DNA of 64,000 nt. Source: Psychrobacillus sp. NEAU-3TGS. Lineage in GTDB: Bacteria > Bacillota > Bacilli > Bacillales_A > Planococcaceae. Below are positions 1-10,801 of the stretch, piece by piece. The stretch lies in assembly GCF_029955155.1 (NCBI RefSeq), contig NZ_JAPNOZ010000012.1, positions 639,610-703,609 of the forward strand. Direction: 5' to 3'. Below the pieces are notes generated by a model that did not search any database, was not told the origin of the DNA, and worked only from the letters and a program-made list of their open reading frames with translations. Position numbers and translations under genes: made by a program. Numbering within the stretch: position 1 is the first letter of the stretch; each line of letters begins with the position of its first letter.

Positions 1-485
1 CCGGAAAATTCTTCTTGTTCATCAAGCAAGTTCAGCTTATAAATCATTACTTTTCTACTCGGACGTTCTACTTCTTTTCCTTCTCTTGCATATTCATATA
101 GTTTTTTACCATTCACCTTCACAGCGGAAAACATCGGAGGGGTTTGAGTAATTTCACCAGTCAGTTGTTTAAGAACTTCTAAAATTTGTGCTTTTGAAAA
201 GTGCTTTTCTTCCTTATTTTGTTCGATTACTTCTCCGTCTGCATCTTCTGTGGAAGTAGATGAACCTATCGAAACGGTTGCTATATATGTCTTACCTTCA
301 TTCATAATATATTCTGATACCTTTGTTGCTTGCCCTAAACAAATAGGAAGTACACCTTCTACACTCGGATCTAATGTTCCTGTGTGACCGATTCGTTTCA
401 TTTTTAACAATTTGCGTAGTTTAAATACGCAATCGTGAGAAGTCATTCCTTTTTCTTTCCATAATGGAAGTATACCTTCGTACAT
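1..485 (-). CDS. truB: tRNA pseudouridine(55) synthase TruB, 5' part (cut by window edge)
   Basis: TruB converts U55 in the T-loop of tRNAs to pseudouridine. The reading frame begins at an ATG (485-483) with GAGGTG six bases upstream and stays open to the window edge, giving about 161 N-terminal residues. The catalytic motif GHTGTLDP is present with the aspartate near residue 39, preceded by GMTSHDC, and PPMFSAVKVNGKKLYEYAR lies further on, all typical of the family. In B. subtilis truB directly follows rbfA; here a 480-bp gap with a terminator and GC-rich repeats separates them, so truB probably has its own promoter. Confidence 0.95.
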   Translation of the reverse strand, partial: MYEGILPLWKEKGMTSHDCVFKLRKLLKMKRIGHTGTLDPSVEGVLPICLGQATKVSEYIMNEGKTYIATVSIGSSTSTEDADGEVIEQNKEEKHFSKAQILEVLKQLTGEITQTPPMFSAVKVNGKKLYEYAREGKEVERPSRKVMIYKLNLLDEQEEFS

Positions 486-544
486 ATCGTTCACCTCTTG
501 GATCAATAATAATATCAAATTCGTTATAGTGCGTAACATAAAGT

Positions 545-655
545 GACCACGAGCCTTCGCGCTTGCCGCACCTTGCATGAGCCAACTCGTGCTGCGCCCG
601 AGTGGGTCTCATGACTTCGGCTCATGCGGCTCGGCGCGCTACGGCATAAGTTGCC
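545..655. repeat. GC-rich self-complementary intergenic segment
   Basis: This stretch is far more GC-rich than its surroundings and can fold: GCATGAGCC (about 575) pairs with GGCTCATGC (about 620), and flanking GC-rich arms extend the stem imperfectly. It is not the same sequence as the other repeat families in this window. It lies upstream of truB and could be a small mobile repeat or a structured leader. Its function is unknown. Confidence 0.5.
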
Positions 656-780
656 ATTTTCTAAAAAGGTGTCGTCTTATTTAGGCAATTGTAAGCTGCT
701 ACACAATTAATTAAACGCTTATTCACACTTATGTGTGCTAAGTTCGAGAGACGATACTAAATAGCTGGCGAGTTCTCGTG

Positions 781-897
781 GATTGTAGCGAAAGGGCGGC
801 GACTCCAGCGGGAATAGCGTTAGCCGAAGACCCCGCAGTGCAGCGAGGAGGCTAAGGCAACGCCAGCGGAAAGCGTCCGCACTGTAGTGGAAATCCC
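781..897. repeat. GC-rich repeat module (family A), single copy
   Basis: The segment runs from GATTGTAGCGAAAGG to AGTGGAAATC and contains GGCGGCGACTCC and GCGGAAAGCGTCC. The same module recurs at 19776-19880 and 61747-61932, and in inverted orientation at 19408-19530 and 61352-61472. The ends are imperfect inverted repeats (GATT...AATC). It contains no protein-coding frame of note. Here it stands alone between rbfA and truB. Confidence 0.75.
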
Positions 898-920
898 AAT
901 TATATCTAATTATGCTCAAT

Positions 921-963
921 AAAGAACAAAGAAGTCTGCTCATTTTGTTAAGCAGACTTCTTT
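921..963 (-). terminator. Rho-independent terminator after rbfA
   Basis: A 13-bp perfect stem (AAAGAAGTCTGCT pairing with AGCAGACTTCTTT, 10-base loop) lies just past the rbfA stop and is followed on the minus strand by GTTCTTTATT. It should end the rimP-to-rbfA transcript before truB. Confidence 0.85.
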
Positions 964-968
964 GTTTT

Positions 969-1313
969 TTACTCTTCGGATGATTTGTTGATCTGTCTTA
1001 GTAAATCATCTATTCGATTACCGTAAGCTGCAGACTCGTCAAATTGAAATAACAGTTCAGGCGTGATACGTAATCTAATACGTTGTCCGATTTCCGAACG
1101 GATAAATCCTTTTGCTTTTTCTAAAGCTTTTAACGTATCTTCTTTGTTTCCATCAAGGACAGTTACATAAATTGTCGCTTGCTGTAAATCTCCTGTTACT
1201 GCAACATCTGTTACCGTAACAAAACCGATACGAGGATCTTTTAGTTTTCGGCCAATAATCTCGCCTAGCTCTTTTTTCATTTGTTCTGCAACTCGGTTAG
1301 CGCGCATCGACAT
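969..1313 (-). CDS. rbfA: 30S ribosome-binding factor RbfA
   Basis: RbfA is a small KH-fold protein that binds the 5' helix region of 16S rRNA and helps late 30S maturation and cold adaptation. The 114-aa product starts MSMRANRV and contains [27 protein letters not shown] and [11 protein letters not shown], closely matching the family. An SD GAGGTG lies upstream of the start. It is last in the rimP-nusA-rnpM-rplGA-infB-ylxP cluster and is followed by a terminator. Confidence 0.96.
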   Translation of the reverse strand: MSMRANRVAEQMKKELGEIIGRKLKDPRIGFVTVTDVAVTGDLQQATIYVTVLDGNKEDTLKALEKAKGFIRSEIGQRIRLRITPELLFQFDESAAYGNRIDDLLRQINKSSEE

Positions 1314-1335
1314 GATGGCTACACCTCATTTTCTA

Positions 1336-1614
1336 TCATAAATGTTCTTGTCTTATATCAATGCATTCCCATTCCGGAAAAGATTCTAAATGGTTGATCG
1401 CATGAGTAAGCTCCCGCTTTGCAGCATCCTTCCCAGATGCAACACATACAATCCCAATAGTCGTCCGCTGCCATACATCTTGATGATCAATTTCCGAAAT
1501 GGAAACATTGAACTTTTGTTTCGTGCGAGAGAGCGTTCGTTGAAGAACTGCTCTTTTTTCTTTCAAGGAATGTGCAGTAGGAATGAGAAAATCACACTCT
1601 GCATATACAATCAT
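1336..1614 (-). CDS. ylxP: YlxP-like DUF503 protein
   Basis: This 92-aa DUF503 protein is encoded between infB and rbfA as in other bacilli. It begins [20 protein letters not shown] and contains the typical HSLKEKRAVL motif. The start overlaps the infB stop as TAATG, implying translational coupling. Its biochemical role is not settled; its place among ribosome and translation factors suggests a role in ribosome assembly, which is inference. Confidence 0.92.
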   Translation of the reverse strand: MIVYAECDFLIPTAHSLKEKRAVLQRTLSRTKQKFNVSISEIDHQDVWQRTTIGIVCVASGKDAAKRELTHAINHLESFPEWECIDIRQEHL

Positions 1615-3854
1615 TATCGTTTAATCTCTTCCATAATGTATGCTTCGATAATGTCGCCTTCTTTTATATCATTGAAGTTTTTAATCGTAATACCACATTC
1701 GTATCCTTTAGCCACTTCTTTTGCATCATCCTTGAAACGTTTTAATGTATCTAATTCGCCTTCAAAAATAACGATAGAGTCACGGATAATACGAACACCG
1801 CTGTCTCTTGTTATTTTACCTTCGATTACATAAGAACCAGCAATCGTTCCCACTTTCGATACTTTAAATGTTTCACGAACTTCCGCTTGACCAATAATTT
1901 TCTCTTGGAATTCAGGATCAAGTAATCCTTTCATCGCAGATTCAATTTCTTCGATTACTTTATAAATAACGCGGTGTAAGCGAATGTCTACGCCTTCTTG
2001 GTCCGCTGCACGTTTAGCATTTGTATCTGGACGTACATTGAATCCGATTACGATTGCGTTAGAAGCAGCAGCAAGCGTAATATCTGATTCAGTAATAGCT
2101 CCTGCACCAGTGTGAATGATTCGAACATTTACACCTTCTACTTCAATTTTCATAAGAGAAGCAGCCATTGCTTCCACTGTACCTTGTACGTCTGCTTTTA
2201 CGATTAAGTTAAGTTCTTTCATTTCCCCTTGTTTCATTTGATCAAATAAATTGTCTAATGTCACACGAGCTTTTTCAGAGCGTTGGTTAACTTGCGCATG
2301 AGAAGCACGTGTTTCCCCAACTTGTCGAGCAGTTTTCTCGTCTTCAAACACGACGAAACGGTCACCCGCTTGTGGTACTTCATTTAACCCCGTAATTTCT
2401 ACTGGTGTGGATGGTCCTGCTGATTTAACACGACGTCCTAAATCATTCACCATTGCACGTACACGCCCATATGCATGACCTACAACAATCGGATCTCCGA
2501 CATTTAGTGTTCCATCCTGTACTAATAGTGTTGCAACTGACCCTCTTCCTTTATCAAGTTGAGCTTCAATTACTGAACCTATTGCAAGACGTTTTGGATT
2601 TGCAGTTAGTTCTCCAACTTCCGATACTAACAATACCATTTCCAGCAGGTTATCAATTCCTTCACCTTTTAATGCAGAAATCGGAACGAAAATCGTTTCC
2701 CCTCCCCATGCTTCAGGAACTAAACCATGTTCAGTTAGCTCTTGCATTACACGGTCTGGGTTTGCAGCTGGTTTATCCATTTTGTTTACTGCAACGATAA
2801 TTGGTACTTCCGCAGCTTTTGCGTGATTGATCGCTTCAACTGTTTGTGGCATTACACCGTCATCTGCTGCAACTACAAGAATCGTAATATCCGTTATTTT
2901 AGCTCCACGTGCACGCATTGTTGTAAACGCAGCATGTCCTGGTGTGTCTAGGAATGTAATCTTTTTGCCGTTTTCTACAACTTGGTAAGCACCGATATGT
3001 TGTGTAATCCCACCTGCTTCACCAGCCGTAACTTTCGTATGACGGATGGAGTCTAGTAAAGTTGTTTTACCGTGGTCAACATGTCCCATAATGGTTACAA
3101 CTGGTGGACGTTCTGTTAAGTTCGCTGTGTCTTCTTCAGAGTTTTCGAAGTGTACTTCTAAATCGGTAATATCGATTTTTATTTCCTCTTCTACTTCTAC
3201 CCCGTAGTCTGCACAAATTAACTCGATTGCATCCTTATCCAATTCTTGGTTAATCGTTGCCATTACACCAAGTAAAAATAATTTTTTAATAATTTCTGCT
3301 GGTTCACGACCAAGTTTCTTCGCTAATTCCATTACTGTTAATGACTCAGTAAATGTAATTTTTTCAGGAAGCTCTCTTTCTTTTCTTGGTACTGGCGGTT
3401 GAACAGGCGTTGTTGGGCCTTTTCTTCTTTTTTGGAATTTTTGACCTGGTCTGTTTTGTCCACCTGGTCTATTTTGGCCGCCTGGTCGGTTATTTCCGCC
3501 TGGGCGATTATTGTTATTAAAAGGCTTTTTATCTTTTGATTGGTTGTTTGAACCTTGGCTAGCATTCCCTTGAGACGGTCTTGCTGCTCCTTGGTTTGCC
3601 GGTCTTGATTGGTTTTGGTTTACTGGTCTTGATTGTGAATGGCCAGCTGGTTTTGCTTGTGATTGATTTTGAGCTGGTTTGCTAGGTTTAGCGGTAGACT
3701 TTTTATAAATACCGTCTAGTTTTTGGACAGCATCTCCTTCAAGCATCGCCATATGATTCTTCACTTGAATATTAAGTTTTCCTAGTTGCTCTATAACTTC
3801 TTTACTCGATTTATCTATTTGTTTCGCGTATTCATGAACTCTGATTTTAGTCAT
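1614..3854 (-). CDS. infB: Translation initiation factor IF-2
   Basis: IF-2 is the GTPase that positions fMet-tRNA on the 30S subunit and promotes subunit joining. The start is taken at [11 protein letters not shown] (3854), preceded by GGGGGTGAGCGA; an open frame extends 20 codons further but lacks family resemblance. Domains: N-terminal IF2_N (about 1-55), a Q/N/P-rich linker with RPGGxN repeats (about 60-145), a second IF2_N (about 165-230), a G domain with GHVDHGKTT at 257-265, DTPGHAAFT and NKMDKP, then the C-terminal beta-barrel domains. 746 aa is normal for bacilli. An internal start giving a shorter isoform is possible. Confidence 0.97.
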   Translation of the reverse strand: MTKIRVHEYAKQIDKSSKEVIEQLGKLNIQVKNHMAMLEGDAVQKLDGIYKKSTAKPSKPAQNQSQAKPAGHSQSRPVNQNQSRPANQGAARPSQGNASQGSNNQSKDKKPFNNNNRPGGNNRPGGQNRPGGQNRPGQKFQKRRKGPTTPVQPPVPRKERELPEKITFTESLTVMELAKKLGREPAEIIKKLFLLGVMATINQELDKDAIELICADYGVEVEEEIKIDITDLEVHFENSEEDTANLTERPPVVTIMGHVDHGKTTLLDSIRHTKVTAGEAGGITQHIGAYQVVENGKKITFLDTPGHAAFTTMRARGAKITDITILVVAADDGVMPQTVEAINHAKAAEVPIIVAVNKMDKPAANPDRVMQELTEHGLVPEAWGGETIFVPISALKGEGIDNLLEMVLLVSEVGELTANPKRLAIGSVIEAQLDKGRGSVATLLVQDGTLNVGDPIVVGHAYGRVRAMVNDLGRRVKSAGPSTPVEITGLNEVPQAGDRFVVFEDEKTARQVGETRASHAQVNQRSEKARVTLDNLFDQMKQGEMKELNLIVKADVQGTVEAMAASLMKIEVEGVNVRIIHTGAGAITESDITLAAASNAIVIGFNVRPDTNAKRAADQEGVDIRLHRVIYKVIEEIESAMKGLLDPEFQEKIIGQAEVRETFKVSKVGTIAGSYVIEGKITRDSGVRIIRDSIVIFEGELDTLKRFKDDAKEVAKGYECGITIKNFNDIKEGDIIEAYIMEEIKR

Positions 3855-3858
3855 TCGC

Positions 3859-4179
3859 TCACCCCCGGTTATATTCGTTGAGAAGGCCGGACAGTTTTTT
3901 AGCGAAACCGTCATCCATAATGGCTATTGCCACCCTGGCCTCTTTTCCCGTCGCATGTCCGAGATCGTGCCGGTCTCCAAAGACATGCAGCTCAACGTTA
4001 AAAGATGCACATTTATCATTCAATTTTTTCGCTGTATTGTCAGAAGCATCGGATGCTAAAATGACAAGTTTTGCTTTTTTGCTTCTAATTTCTTTGACGA
4101 CTAGCTCTTCACCAGATATCGTCTTTCTTGCGCGTGTTGCAAGTCCAAGTAGTTGGGTAATCTGCTGCTCTATCGTCAT
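3859..4179 (-). CDS. rplGA: L7Ae-family ribosomal protein YlxQ (RplGA)
   Basis: This 106-aa protein of the L7Ae/L30e/Gadd45 RNA-binding family (YlxQ in B. subtilis) likely recognises kink-turn RNA. It carries [16 protein letters not shown] near the N-terminus and [16 protein letters not shown], typical of YlxQ. It overlaps the end of rnpM by 4 bases and is followed 4 bases later by infB, so it is translationally embedded in the cluster. Confidence 0.92.
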   Translation of the reverse strand: MTIEQQITQLLGLATRARKTISGEELVVKEIRSKKAKLVILASDASDNTAKKLNDKCASFNVELHVFGDRHDLGHATGKEARVAIAIMDDGFAKKLSGLLNEYNRG

Positions 4180-4454
4180 TTCAGTTTTTCTCTTTCAATG
4201 ATCACGATCAATTCATCATATATTTCATTTGGAATTGAAGCTTCTAAATGATTGGCTAGCGAATTTTTCTTTTTCGCTTGGTTTACCGCTTCGATCGTTT
4301 TAGATACGTATGCGCCACGACCTGATTTTTTTCCAGTCAAATCGACCGTAACTTCGCCTTCTTTTGAACGAACGATGCGAATCATTTCCTTTTTCGGGAA
4401 CATTTCACCAGTAGCAACACATTTACGTAATGGTATTTTCTTTTGAATCGCCAT
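4176..4454 (-). CDS. rnpM: RNase P modulator RnpM (YlxR family)
   Basis: This 92-aa YlxR-fold protein carries the family motif GRGAYVS (about residue 45) and RKCVATGEMFPKKEMIR at the N-terminus. YlxR of B. subtilis has been renamed RnpM for binding and modulating RNase P RNA; nucleic-acid binding fits the basic composition. It lies between nusA and the L7Ae gene as in other bacilli. Confidence 0.92.
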   Translation of the reverse strand: MAIQKKIPLRKCVATGEMFPKKEMIRIVRSKEGEVTVDLTGKKSGRGAYVSKTIEAVNQAKKKNSLANHLEASIPNEIYDELIVIIEREKLK

Positions 4455-4479
4455 ACAAGCTCACCATCCTTGCTTATTC

Positions 4480-5610
4480 TTACTCTTCGTCTTTATAAAA
4501 ATCGAAATCATCCATCTCATCATCGAAGCTTTCTAAAACAACTTCGGGAGAGTTTTCATTCGGATAAATCCCTAATTCTCTTGCATCTGTTTCGCTTTTA
4601 ATATCAATTTTCCAGCCTGTTAGTTTTGCTGCAAGTCTAGCATTTTGGCCTCTTTTTCCAATTGCAAGAGAAAGTTGGTAATCTGGAACAACGACTGTAG
4701 TAGATTTCTCTTCTTCGTTCACTTGTACATCCAATACTTTAGAAGGACTAAGTGCATTCGCAACGAAAACTACTGGATCTTCTGACCATTCTACAATGTC
4801 GATTTTTTCTCCACTTAACTCATTTACAATCGTTTGTACTCGAGCACCTTTTGCACCAACACAAGAACCTACTGGATCGATTTCTTCGTTATGCGCATAA
4901 ACGGAAATTTTAGAGCGATCTCCTGCTTCACGAGCAATCGATTTAATCTCAACGATTCCTTCGAAGATTTCTGGAACTTCCATTTCAAACAAGCGGCGAA
5001 GGAAGCCTGGATGTGTTCTTGAAACAAACACTTGAGGTCCTCTAGAAGTTCGTTCCACTTTCGTGATATACACTTTAATACGATCATGTGGACGATATGT
5101 TTCCGTTTGAATTTGTTCATTCGCAGGAAGCACTGCTTCTACTTTACCTAACCCAACATAAATATTACGTGCATCTAAACGTTCAACGATACCATTTACA
5201 ATATCGTCTTCACGATCTACATATTCTTCGTAAATAAGTCCTCGTTCTGCTTCACGTACGCGTTGTGTTACAACTTGTTTCGCAGTTTGTGCAGCAATAC
5301 GACCGAAATTACGTGGAGTCACTTCTTCTTCCACTACATCTCCAACAGCATAATGTGGATTAATCGCTTTTGCGTCTTCTAGTGAAATTTGTAAGCGATC
5401 ATCTGTTACTTCTTCCACTACATCTTTACGAGAATAAACAAGCATAGTTCCCACTGCCAAATTAATATCTACACGCACATTTTGCGCTTGGTTAAAGTTT
5501 CGTTTATATGCAGTTACTAATGCTGCTTCGATTGCTTCAATCAGCACATCTCTTGCAATTCCTTTTTGTTTTTCGAGCGCTGTTAACGCATCTAATAGAT
5601 CACTACTCAT
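4480..5610 (-). CDS. nusA: Transcription termination/antitermination factor NusA
   Basis: NusA binds RNA polymerase and nascent RNA and modulates pausing, intrinsic termination and antitermination. The start is placed at ATG 5610 ([17 protein letters not shown]) because GAGGAG lies eight bases upstream; an upstream GTG at 5619 abuts that SD. Domains in order: NusA N-terminal domain (about 1-125), S1 (about 135-200), KH1 and KH2 with [11 protein letters not shown] and [19 protein letters not shown]. The acidic tail [14 protein letters not shown] is typical; the E. coli-type AR repeats are absent, as expected in Firmicutes. Confidence 0.97.
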   Translation of the reverse strand: MSSDLLDALTALEKQKGIARDVLIEAIEAALVTAYKRNFNQAQNVRVDINLAVGTMLVYSRKDVVEEVTDDRLQISLEDAKAINPHYAVGDVVEEEVTPRNFGRIAAQTAKQVVTQRVREAERGLIYEEYVDREDDIVNGIVERLDARNIYVGLGKVEAVLPANEQIQTETYRPHDRIKVYITKVERTSRGPQVFVSRTHPGFLRRLFEMEVPEIFEGIVEIKSIAREAGDRSKISVYAHNEEIDPVGSCVGAKGARVQTIVNELSGEKIDIVEWSEDPVVFVANALSPSKVLDVQVNEEEKSTTVVVPDYQLSLAIGKRGQNARLAAKLTGWKIDIKSETDARELGIYPNENSPEVVLESFDDEMDDFDFYKDEE

Positions 5611-5632
5611 AGCTATCACTCCTCAATATACA

Positions 5633-6112
5633 TTATGCAGAGAAATCGATTGCTAAACGAGCAAGCGCAATTTTCTCTTTATCAATTTGAATTTTTACTC
5701 TTCTAGTTTTCACACGAACTTCTATTAATGCGCCTTCTTCTACAGAGAAGGAAAGTAATGTCCCTTCAAATTCCTTAGCGCCATTTATAGGTTCATACGT
5801 TTTAATGAAAACATATTTTCCGACTGCTGCGATAAAATCAGCGTCTTTTTTAAGCGGTCTCTCTGCTCCGGGTGAAGAAACTTCTAAGAAATAGTTTTCC
5901 TTAATCGGGTCGACAACATCTAATTTTTCGCTTAGTTTTTCACTAACTTGAGCACATTGTTCAATATCTATACCACCAGCCGGTGTATCTATATAGATTC
6001 GTAAAAACCAATCGCGACCTTCTTTTACATATTCAATGTCAATAAGCTCTAAGTTTAACTCTTGTAAAATAGGCGTTACAAGGTTCTCAATTTCACTGGT
6101 AATATTACTCAT
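5633..6112 (-). CDS. rimP: Ribosome maturation factor RimP
   Basis: RimP is needed for maturation of the 30S subunit. The 159-aa product starts [12 protein letters not shown] after AGGAGGCTTAT and contains [18 protein letters not shown] and [15 protein letters not shown], the signature of the family. It heads the rimP-nusA-rnpM-rplGA-infB-ylxP-rbfA cluster, with a promoter-like sequence about 100 bases upstream and a hairpin between promoter and gene. Confidence 0.96.
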   Translation of the reverse strand: MSNITSEIENLVTPILQELNLELIDIEYVKEGRDWFLRIYIDTPAGGIDIEQCAQVSEKLSEKLDVVDPIKENYFLEVSSPGAERPLKKDADFIAAVGKYVFIKTYEPINGAKEFEGTLLSFSVEEGALIEVRVKTRRVKIQIDKEKIALARLAIDFSA

Positions 6113-6152
6113 ATAAGCCTCCTACACCACAATGATTTTCTATATAACAACA

Positions 6153-6177
6153 GAAAAGAGCGGGAAATCCCACTCTT
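6153..6177 (-). terminator. Hairpin between the rimP promoter and rimP (terminator or attenuator)
   Basis: A stem of AAAGAG-GGGA against TCCC-CTCTTT with a short loop is followed on the minus strand by a TCTTTTCTGTTGTT tract. It can terminate polC readthrough. Because the predicted rimP promoter lies upstream of it, the rimP-nusA transcript would also pass through it, so it may act as an attenuator. Confidence 0.55.
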
Positions 6178-6209
6178 TCGTCACAGAACTATGAAACATT
6201 GGTAGTTTT

Positions 6210-6238
6210 ATATTACCATACATCCTGCTTTCATGCAA
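6210..6238 (-). promoter_or_regulatory. Predicted sigma-A promoter of the rimP-nusA-infB cluster
   Basis: Minus-strand TTGCAT (6233-6238) and TAATAT (6210-6215) are separated by exactly 17 bases, about 100 bases upstream of rimP. Both hexamers match the sigma-A consensus at four or more positions. The promoter sits just outside the family B repeat. Confidence 0.55.
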
Positions 6239-6243
6239 ATTGT

Positions 6244-6436
6244 GAAGAAATGCGCAAGCGCCTATGTCTGCTCCGACGAGCAAATGGAGATGTGGTAGGT
6301 CTGCAAAGTGCGCCACATCCTGTGGCAAAGCAGACATGACCCGCATCGTGCGGGCCCAGGAGGCAGCTCGTCAGCCACCACAAGCAATCTTGTTTGCGAC
6401 GAGCTGTGCGCATGAGCAAGGCGCGGAAGCTAGACA
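6244..6436. repeat. GC-rich intergenic repeat, family B copy 1
   Basis: The element starts with GCGCAAGCGCCTATGTCTG and ends with AAGGCGCGGAAGCTAGAC. Its middle (GGTAGGTCTGCAAAGTGCG, CCGCATCGTGCGGGCC, GGAGGCAGCTC) is shared almost base for base with copy 3 at 55761-56008. The ends are imperfect inverted repeats around GCGCC/GGCGC. It is much richer in GC than the flanking genes and has no coding potential. Confidence 0.8.
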
Positions 6437-6468
6437 ATAACCATATAAGATAAGCTTATGCTATTAAC

Positions 6469-9400
6469 TCAAAACAACGATAACTGATTGGCTTCTGGAA
6501 GGCCTTCTAAACAGCCCATTGAATCCATATATTCAATAATCGTTTTCGAAACTCGTCCTCTTTGCTGCAAGTCCTCTTTCGACAAAAATTCACCATCTAG
6601 TCTTGCTTTTGTAATTTGTATCGCAACGTTTGTTCCAAGACCAGGAATCGCATTAAAAGGCGGAATAAGCGTATTACCTTCAATTGTAAACTCTGCTGCT
6701 TTAGATTTGTACAAATCTACTTTTTGCATTTTAATTCCACGCTCGGACATTTCCAGTGCAATTTCAAGTACAGTAAGTAAACTTTTTTCCTTTGGAGCGG
6801 CATCGAGTCCCTTAGCATTGATTTCATCTAATTTTGCCCGCATTGTGTGCGAACCATTCACCATGGAGATTAAGTCGAAATCAGAAGCTCGAACCGTAAA
6901 GTACGCTGCATAATATAGTATCGGAAAATGTACTTTAAAATATGCGATACGAACTGCCATTAATACATAAGCAGCGGCATGGGCTTTCGGGAACATATAT
7001 TTGATCTTTTTACAGGATTCAATATACCAGTTAGCTACACCTTTTGCTTTCATTTCCGATTCGAACTCGGGTGTTAACCCTTTCCCTTTTCGGACAGACT
7101 CCATTATTTTAAATGCTAATGAAGGTTCCAGACCTTGATAGATCAAATAAACCATAATGTCATCCCGACAACCAATTACATCGGATAATTGACATGTTCC
7201 ATCTTGGATAAGCTCCTGTGCATTTCCAAGCCATACATCGGTACCATGAGAAAGCCCTGATATTTGGACAAGTTCTGAGAATGTCGATGGTTTCGTCTCT
7301 TCTAACATTTGACGTACAAATCGCGTACCAAATTCCGGAATACCCAGTGTTCCCGTTTTACAATCGATTTGCTCTTCAGTAACACCTAACGATTCGGTTC
7401 CACTAAATATTTTCATCACTTCCGGATCATCCGTAGGAATCGTTTTCGGATCAATTCCAGATAAATCTTGAAGCATCCGAATAACCGTTGGATCATCGTG
7501 CCCCAGAATATCGAGTTTCAACAAATTATCATGAATCGAATGGAAGTCGAAATGGGTTGTTTTCCATTCAGAATCTTGCGCATCTGCTGGGAATTGAATT
7601 GGTGAGAAATCAAAAATATCCATATAATCGGGAACTACTATAATTCCTCCTGGATGCTGACCAGTCGTCCGTTTCACTCCAGTACAGCCTTGCACCAACC
7701 GATCGATTTCTGCTCCTCGCATCGTTAAATTATTGTCATTCATATACCCTCGAACATATCCGTAAGCCGTTTTTTCAGCTACTGTTCCAATTGTACCTGC
7801 CCGGAATACATAGTCTTCTCCGAAAAGCTCTTTCGTATAGTTATGAGCTACTGGTTGATACTCACCGCTGAAGTTCAAATCGATATCTGGAACTTTATCT
7901 CCTTTAAATCCAAGGAATGTTTCGAACGGAATATCCTGTCCATCTTTCACATACGGTGTATTACATTTTTCGCAAGACTTATTCGGCAAGTCAAACCCAG
8001 AACCGACGGAACCATCTTGGAAAAACTCCGAATGCTGACATTTCGGACATACATAATGCGGTGGTAATGGATTTACTTCCGTAATTTCAGTCAATGTAGC
8101 AACCAATGAAGATCCGACCGATCCACGAGAACCAACCAAGTATCCATCATCAAGCGATTTTTTCACCAGTTTATGTGAAATTAAATAAATAACCGCAAAT
8201 CCATGCCCAATAATAGAGGTTAACTCTTTTTCTATTCTAGCCTCCACTATTTCAGGGAGTTGTTCTCCGTATATTTCTTTTGCTTTCGAATAAGTTAAAG
8301 ACCTAACTTCGTCGTCTGCTCCTTCAATTTTTGGAGTATATAAATCGTCTTTTATCGGTTTAATCTCTTCTATCGAATCTGCAATTTTATTTGGGTTTGT
8401 AATGACAATTTCTTTCGCCAATTCTTCCCCAAGAAATGAAAATGCATCTAACATTTCATTTGTCGTACGGAAATGCACTTTAGGCAACCCATGACGATTC
8501 AGTGGATTCGCCCCGCCCTGGGAGTTTATTAATATCTTTCTGAAAATCGCATCATTTTCATGCAAGTAATGGACATTTCCCGTCGCTACTACTGGGAGGT
8601 TTAGTTTTTTCCCTAGTTTGATCATCTTGCGGATAATATCTTCCAAATTCCATTCATCTCGCACGAGCTCAAGTTCTAATAAGTGACTATATACTTCTTT
8701 TGGATGAATTTCTAAATAGTCATAGAACTTCGCAATTTCCTCGACTTGCTCCAGCGGTTTTTGCATAAGCCCTTCAAAAACTTCTCCTTTATCACAGCCC
8801 GAGCCAATGATTAATCCTGCTCGATGCTTTTGTAATACGGATCGTTTAATTCTTGGTACACGATAAAATGTCGTTGTATGTGAAAGAGAAACTAATTTAA
8901 ATAAGTTTTTAAGCCCTTCGTCATTCACCGCTAAAATCGTACAGTGAGACGGTCTTGCTCTTTTATAGGAATCCCCTTGTCCAATATGTTTATTAAAATC
9001 ATCATGGTATTCAATATCTTTTTCTTCTGCTTCCTTCAATAAATGAAGGAGTAAATAACCCGTTGCTTCACAGTCGAATATAGCTCGGTGGGCTTGTGTT
9101 AACTCAATGTTAAACTTCTTCGCGAGAGAACCAAGTCGATGGGTTTTCAGCTCCGGATGCAAAAATCTTGCCAGTTCCAGCGTATCAATAACTGGATGTG
9201 TGAAATGATCAATGCCGCAACGGCGATAGCCCTCATATAAGAATCCCATATCGAAGGATGCATTATGGGCAACGATAATTCCGTCTCCAATGAATTCATA
9301 AAAGTCTTTAATAACTTCTTCAATCTCCGGTGCATTTTGAACCATCTCATCCGTTATTCCGGTTAACTCAATAGTTGTAGCGGAAAGGGCGTGATGTGGA

Positions 9401-10782
9401 TTGGCAAAGCGTTCAAATTTATCAATGATATTACCGTCTTTCATTTTGACTGCAGCTAGCTCGATTATTTTATCGTATGTTGCCGATAAACCGGTCGTCT
9501 CCACGTCAAAAACAATATAAGTGGCATCTTCAAGTCGGGTATGTTGTTCATCATAAGCAATCGGAACACCGTCATGCACTAGATTGGCTTCTAGTCCATA
9601 TAAAATTTTGATGCCATTCTTTTTACCAGCTGCATATGCTTCCGGAAACGATTGAACATTTGCATGGTCAGTAATAGCAATTGCCTTATGTCCCCATTTT
9701 GCTGCTTGGGACACGAGAGAAGAAACAGAGGACACTGCATCCATTGCACTCATTGGAGAGTGCATATGTAATTCCACTCGTTTTTCAGCTGCTGTATCAT
9801 GTCGCACTGCAGCATTTATCTCTGACATATCCTGAGCCATAATGATTAGATCCCGTACGAATGTGTCGTTTTGAACAGATCCTCTTACTTTTATCCACAT
9901 TCCTTTTTGAAGGCGAGCCATCATTTGTGCATCTTCTTTATCACGAGAAAACATCTTCACAAGAATTGAATCTGTATAGTCCGTTACTTTTGCCGTTAGA
10001 AGCGAGCGCCCACTTCGTAACTCTTTTACTTCAACGTCAAATACAAATCCTTCGATCGTTACTCTTCTCTCTTCGTCTTGAATCGTTCTTATTTCTAAAA
10101 TTGGTTCTTCCTTCTTCAGCGGAATACCTAGTTGGAAAGGTCCATCTGCAACATCGTCTCCAGCCTCTTGACGATTTTGTTCTCGGTTTTGCAAGTCTAA
10201 CAATGCTTTTTTCCCGAGTGCTTCTTCTTCTAATCGGCGCTGCTCCAAAAATGCCATTTGTGCTTCAGCTACCGCTTCCGTGTTTTCTACTACTCGAAAA
10301 TCAATCGCTACTTTCGGAAATCCAAAACTCTCGTAAATAGAACTGATCATCTCTATATATTTCTTTTTGAATGTACGTAACTCTAAATCATTCCCACATG
10401 TTAGTTGAATCATTTGGCCATTCCACACTGGCTCTTGCTTTTCTAGACAATCTTTTAGTGGTGGTGACATGTCACTTAATTCTTTTAGCACGCTTGACCA
10501 ATATTGTTTTACTAACTCATCGGTTAAGTCTGTATGATCACTCGAAATCGTTAAAATAACATTCGCTATGCCCGCAAACTTTTCTTGCAAGCGAGTTTGT
10601 AAAATAGTGTATATATTAATTGGTAAAATAGTTGGTAATTGAATTTGGAATTGCCACTTTCTTATTTTTTTATGCACTGTAAATCTATTAATCGATGCAT
10701 GTTCAAAATATTTGACGAAAGAATCCTCTGTTAACTCGAGTTGTTGCAGCAATAAGTGCATTCTCATCTTACCATCTTGCAT
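6469..10782 (-). CDS. polC: DNA polymerase III alpha subunit, PolC type
   Basis: PolC is the main replicative polymerase of low-GC Gram-positives and carries its own 3'-5' exonuclease. The start is ATG 10782 ([11 protein letters not shown]) with GGAGGG eight bases upstream. In order: N-terminal region, OB domain ([18 protein letters not shown]), PHP domain starting [16 protein letters not shown], DnaQ-like exonuclease beginning [11 protein letters not shown] (about residue 420), the rest of PHP, a zinc ribbon ([10 protein letters not shown] / CEKCNTPY), the palm with [13 protein letters not shown], and HhH/C-terminal regions. About 1437 aa, as in B. subtilis. In B. subtilis proS lies between rseP and polC; here a family B repeat lies there. 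Confidence 0.97.
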   Translation of the reverse strand: MQDGKMRMHLLLQQLELTEDSFVKYFEHASINRFTVHKKIRKWQFQIQLPTILPINIYTILQTRLQEKFAGIANVILTISSDHTDLTDELVKQYWSSVLKELSDMSPPLKDCLEKQEPVWNGQMIQLTCGNDLELRTFKKKYIEMISSIYESFGFPKVAIDFRVVENTEAVAEAQMAFLEQRRLEEEALGKKALLDLQNREQNRQEAGDDVADGPFQLGIPLKKEEPILEIRTIQDEERRVTIEGFVFDVEVKELRSGRSLLTAKVTDYTDSILVKMFSRDKEDAQMMARLQKGMWIKVRGSVQNDTFVRDLIIMAQDMSEINAAVRHDTAAEKRVELHMHSPMSAMDAVSSVSSLVSQAAKWGHKAIAITDHANVQSFPEAYAAGKKNGIKILYGLEANLVHDGVPIAYDEQHTRLEDATYIVFDVETTGLSATYDKIIELAAVKMKDGNIIDKFERFANPHHALSATTIELTGITDEMVQNAPEIEEVIKDFYEFIGDGIIVAHNASFDMGFLYEGYRRCGIDHFTHPVIDTLELARFLHPELKTHRLGSLAKKFNIELTQAHRAIFDCEATGYLLLHLLKEAEEKDIEYHDDFNKHIGQGDSYKRARPSHCTILAVNDEGLKNLFKLVSLSHTTTFYRVPRIKRSVLQKHRAGLIIGSGCDKGEVFEGLMQKPLEQVEEIAKFYDYLEIHPKEVYSHLLELELVRDEWNLEDIIRKMIKLGKKLNLPVVATGNVHYLHENDAIFRKILINSQGGANPLNRHGLPKVHFRTTNEMLDAFSFLGEELAKEIVITNPNKIADSIEEIKPIKDDLYTPKIEGADDEVRSLTYSKAKEIYGEQLPEIVEARIEKELTSIIGHGFAVIYLISHKLVKKSLDDGYLVGSRGSVGSSLVATLTEITEVNPLPPHYVCPKCQHSEFFQDGSVGSGFDLPNKSCEKCNTPYVKDGQDIPFETFLGFKGDKVPDIDLNFSGEYQPVAHNYTKELFGEDYVFRAGTIGTVAEKTAYGYVRGYMNDNNLTMRGAEIDRLVQGCTGVKRTTGQHPGGIIVVPDYMDIFDFSPIQFPADAQDSEWKTTHFDFHSIHDNLLKLDILGHDDPTVIRMLQDLSGIDPKTIPTDDPEVMKIFSGTESLGVTEEQIDCKTGTLGIPEFGTRFVRQMLEETKPSTFSELVQISGLSHGTDVWLGNAQELIQDGTCQLSDVIGCRDDIMVYLIYQGLEPSLAFKIMESVRKGKGLTPEFESEMKAKGVANWYIESCKKIKYMFPKAHAAAYVLMAVRIAYFKVHFPILYYAAYFTVRASDFDLISMVNGSHTMRAKLDEINAKGLDAAPKEKSLLTVLEIALEMSERGIKMQKVDLYKSKAAEFTIEGNTLIPPFNAIPGLGTNVAIQITKARLDGEFLSKEDLQQRGRVSKTIIEYMDSMGCLEGLPEANQLSLF

Positions 10783-10801
10783 AGTGATTCCCTCCTTCAT
10801 A

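Larger units (their letters stand above)
486..968. other. Gene-free gap between rbfA and truB
   Basis: No credible gene is seen. The gap holds the rbfA terminator, one GC-rich repeat module (781-897) and a second GC-rich folded segment (about 545-655). The short open frames here are antisense or run through the repeats and have no family resemblance. A weak -10-like TATTAT lies just upstream of the truB ribosome binding site, but no convincing -35 partner was found. Confidence 0.8.
6113..6468. other. Gap between polC and rimP
   Basis: No gene is seen. In transcription order the gap holds, after the polC stop, a family B repeat (about 6244-6436), a promoter-like sequence (6210-6238) and a hairpin (6153-6177). 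The open frames crossing the repeat are not credible proteins. Confidence 0.8.

Noticed and set aside
421-612. 63-aa minus-strand open frame at the truB start
   Set aside because: It runs through a GC-rich repeat in a frame different from truB; the TruB frame is clearly recognised by GHTGTLDP.
2453-2951. Plus-strand open frames inside infB
   Set aside because: They are antisense shadows of a fully conserved IF-2 coding region and lack SDs and similarity.
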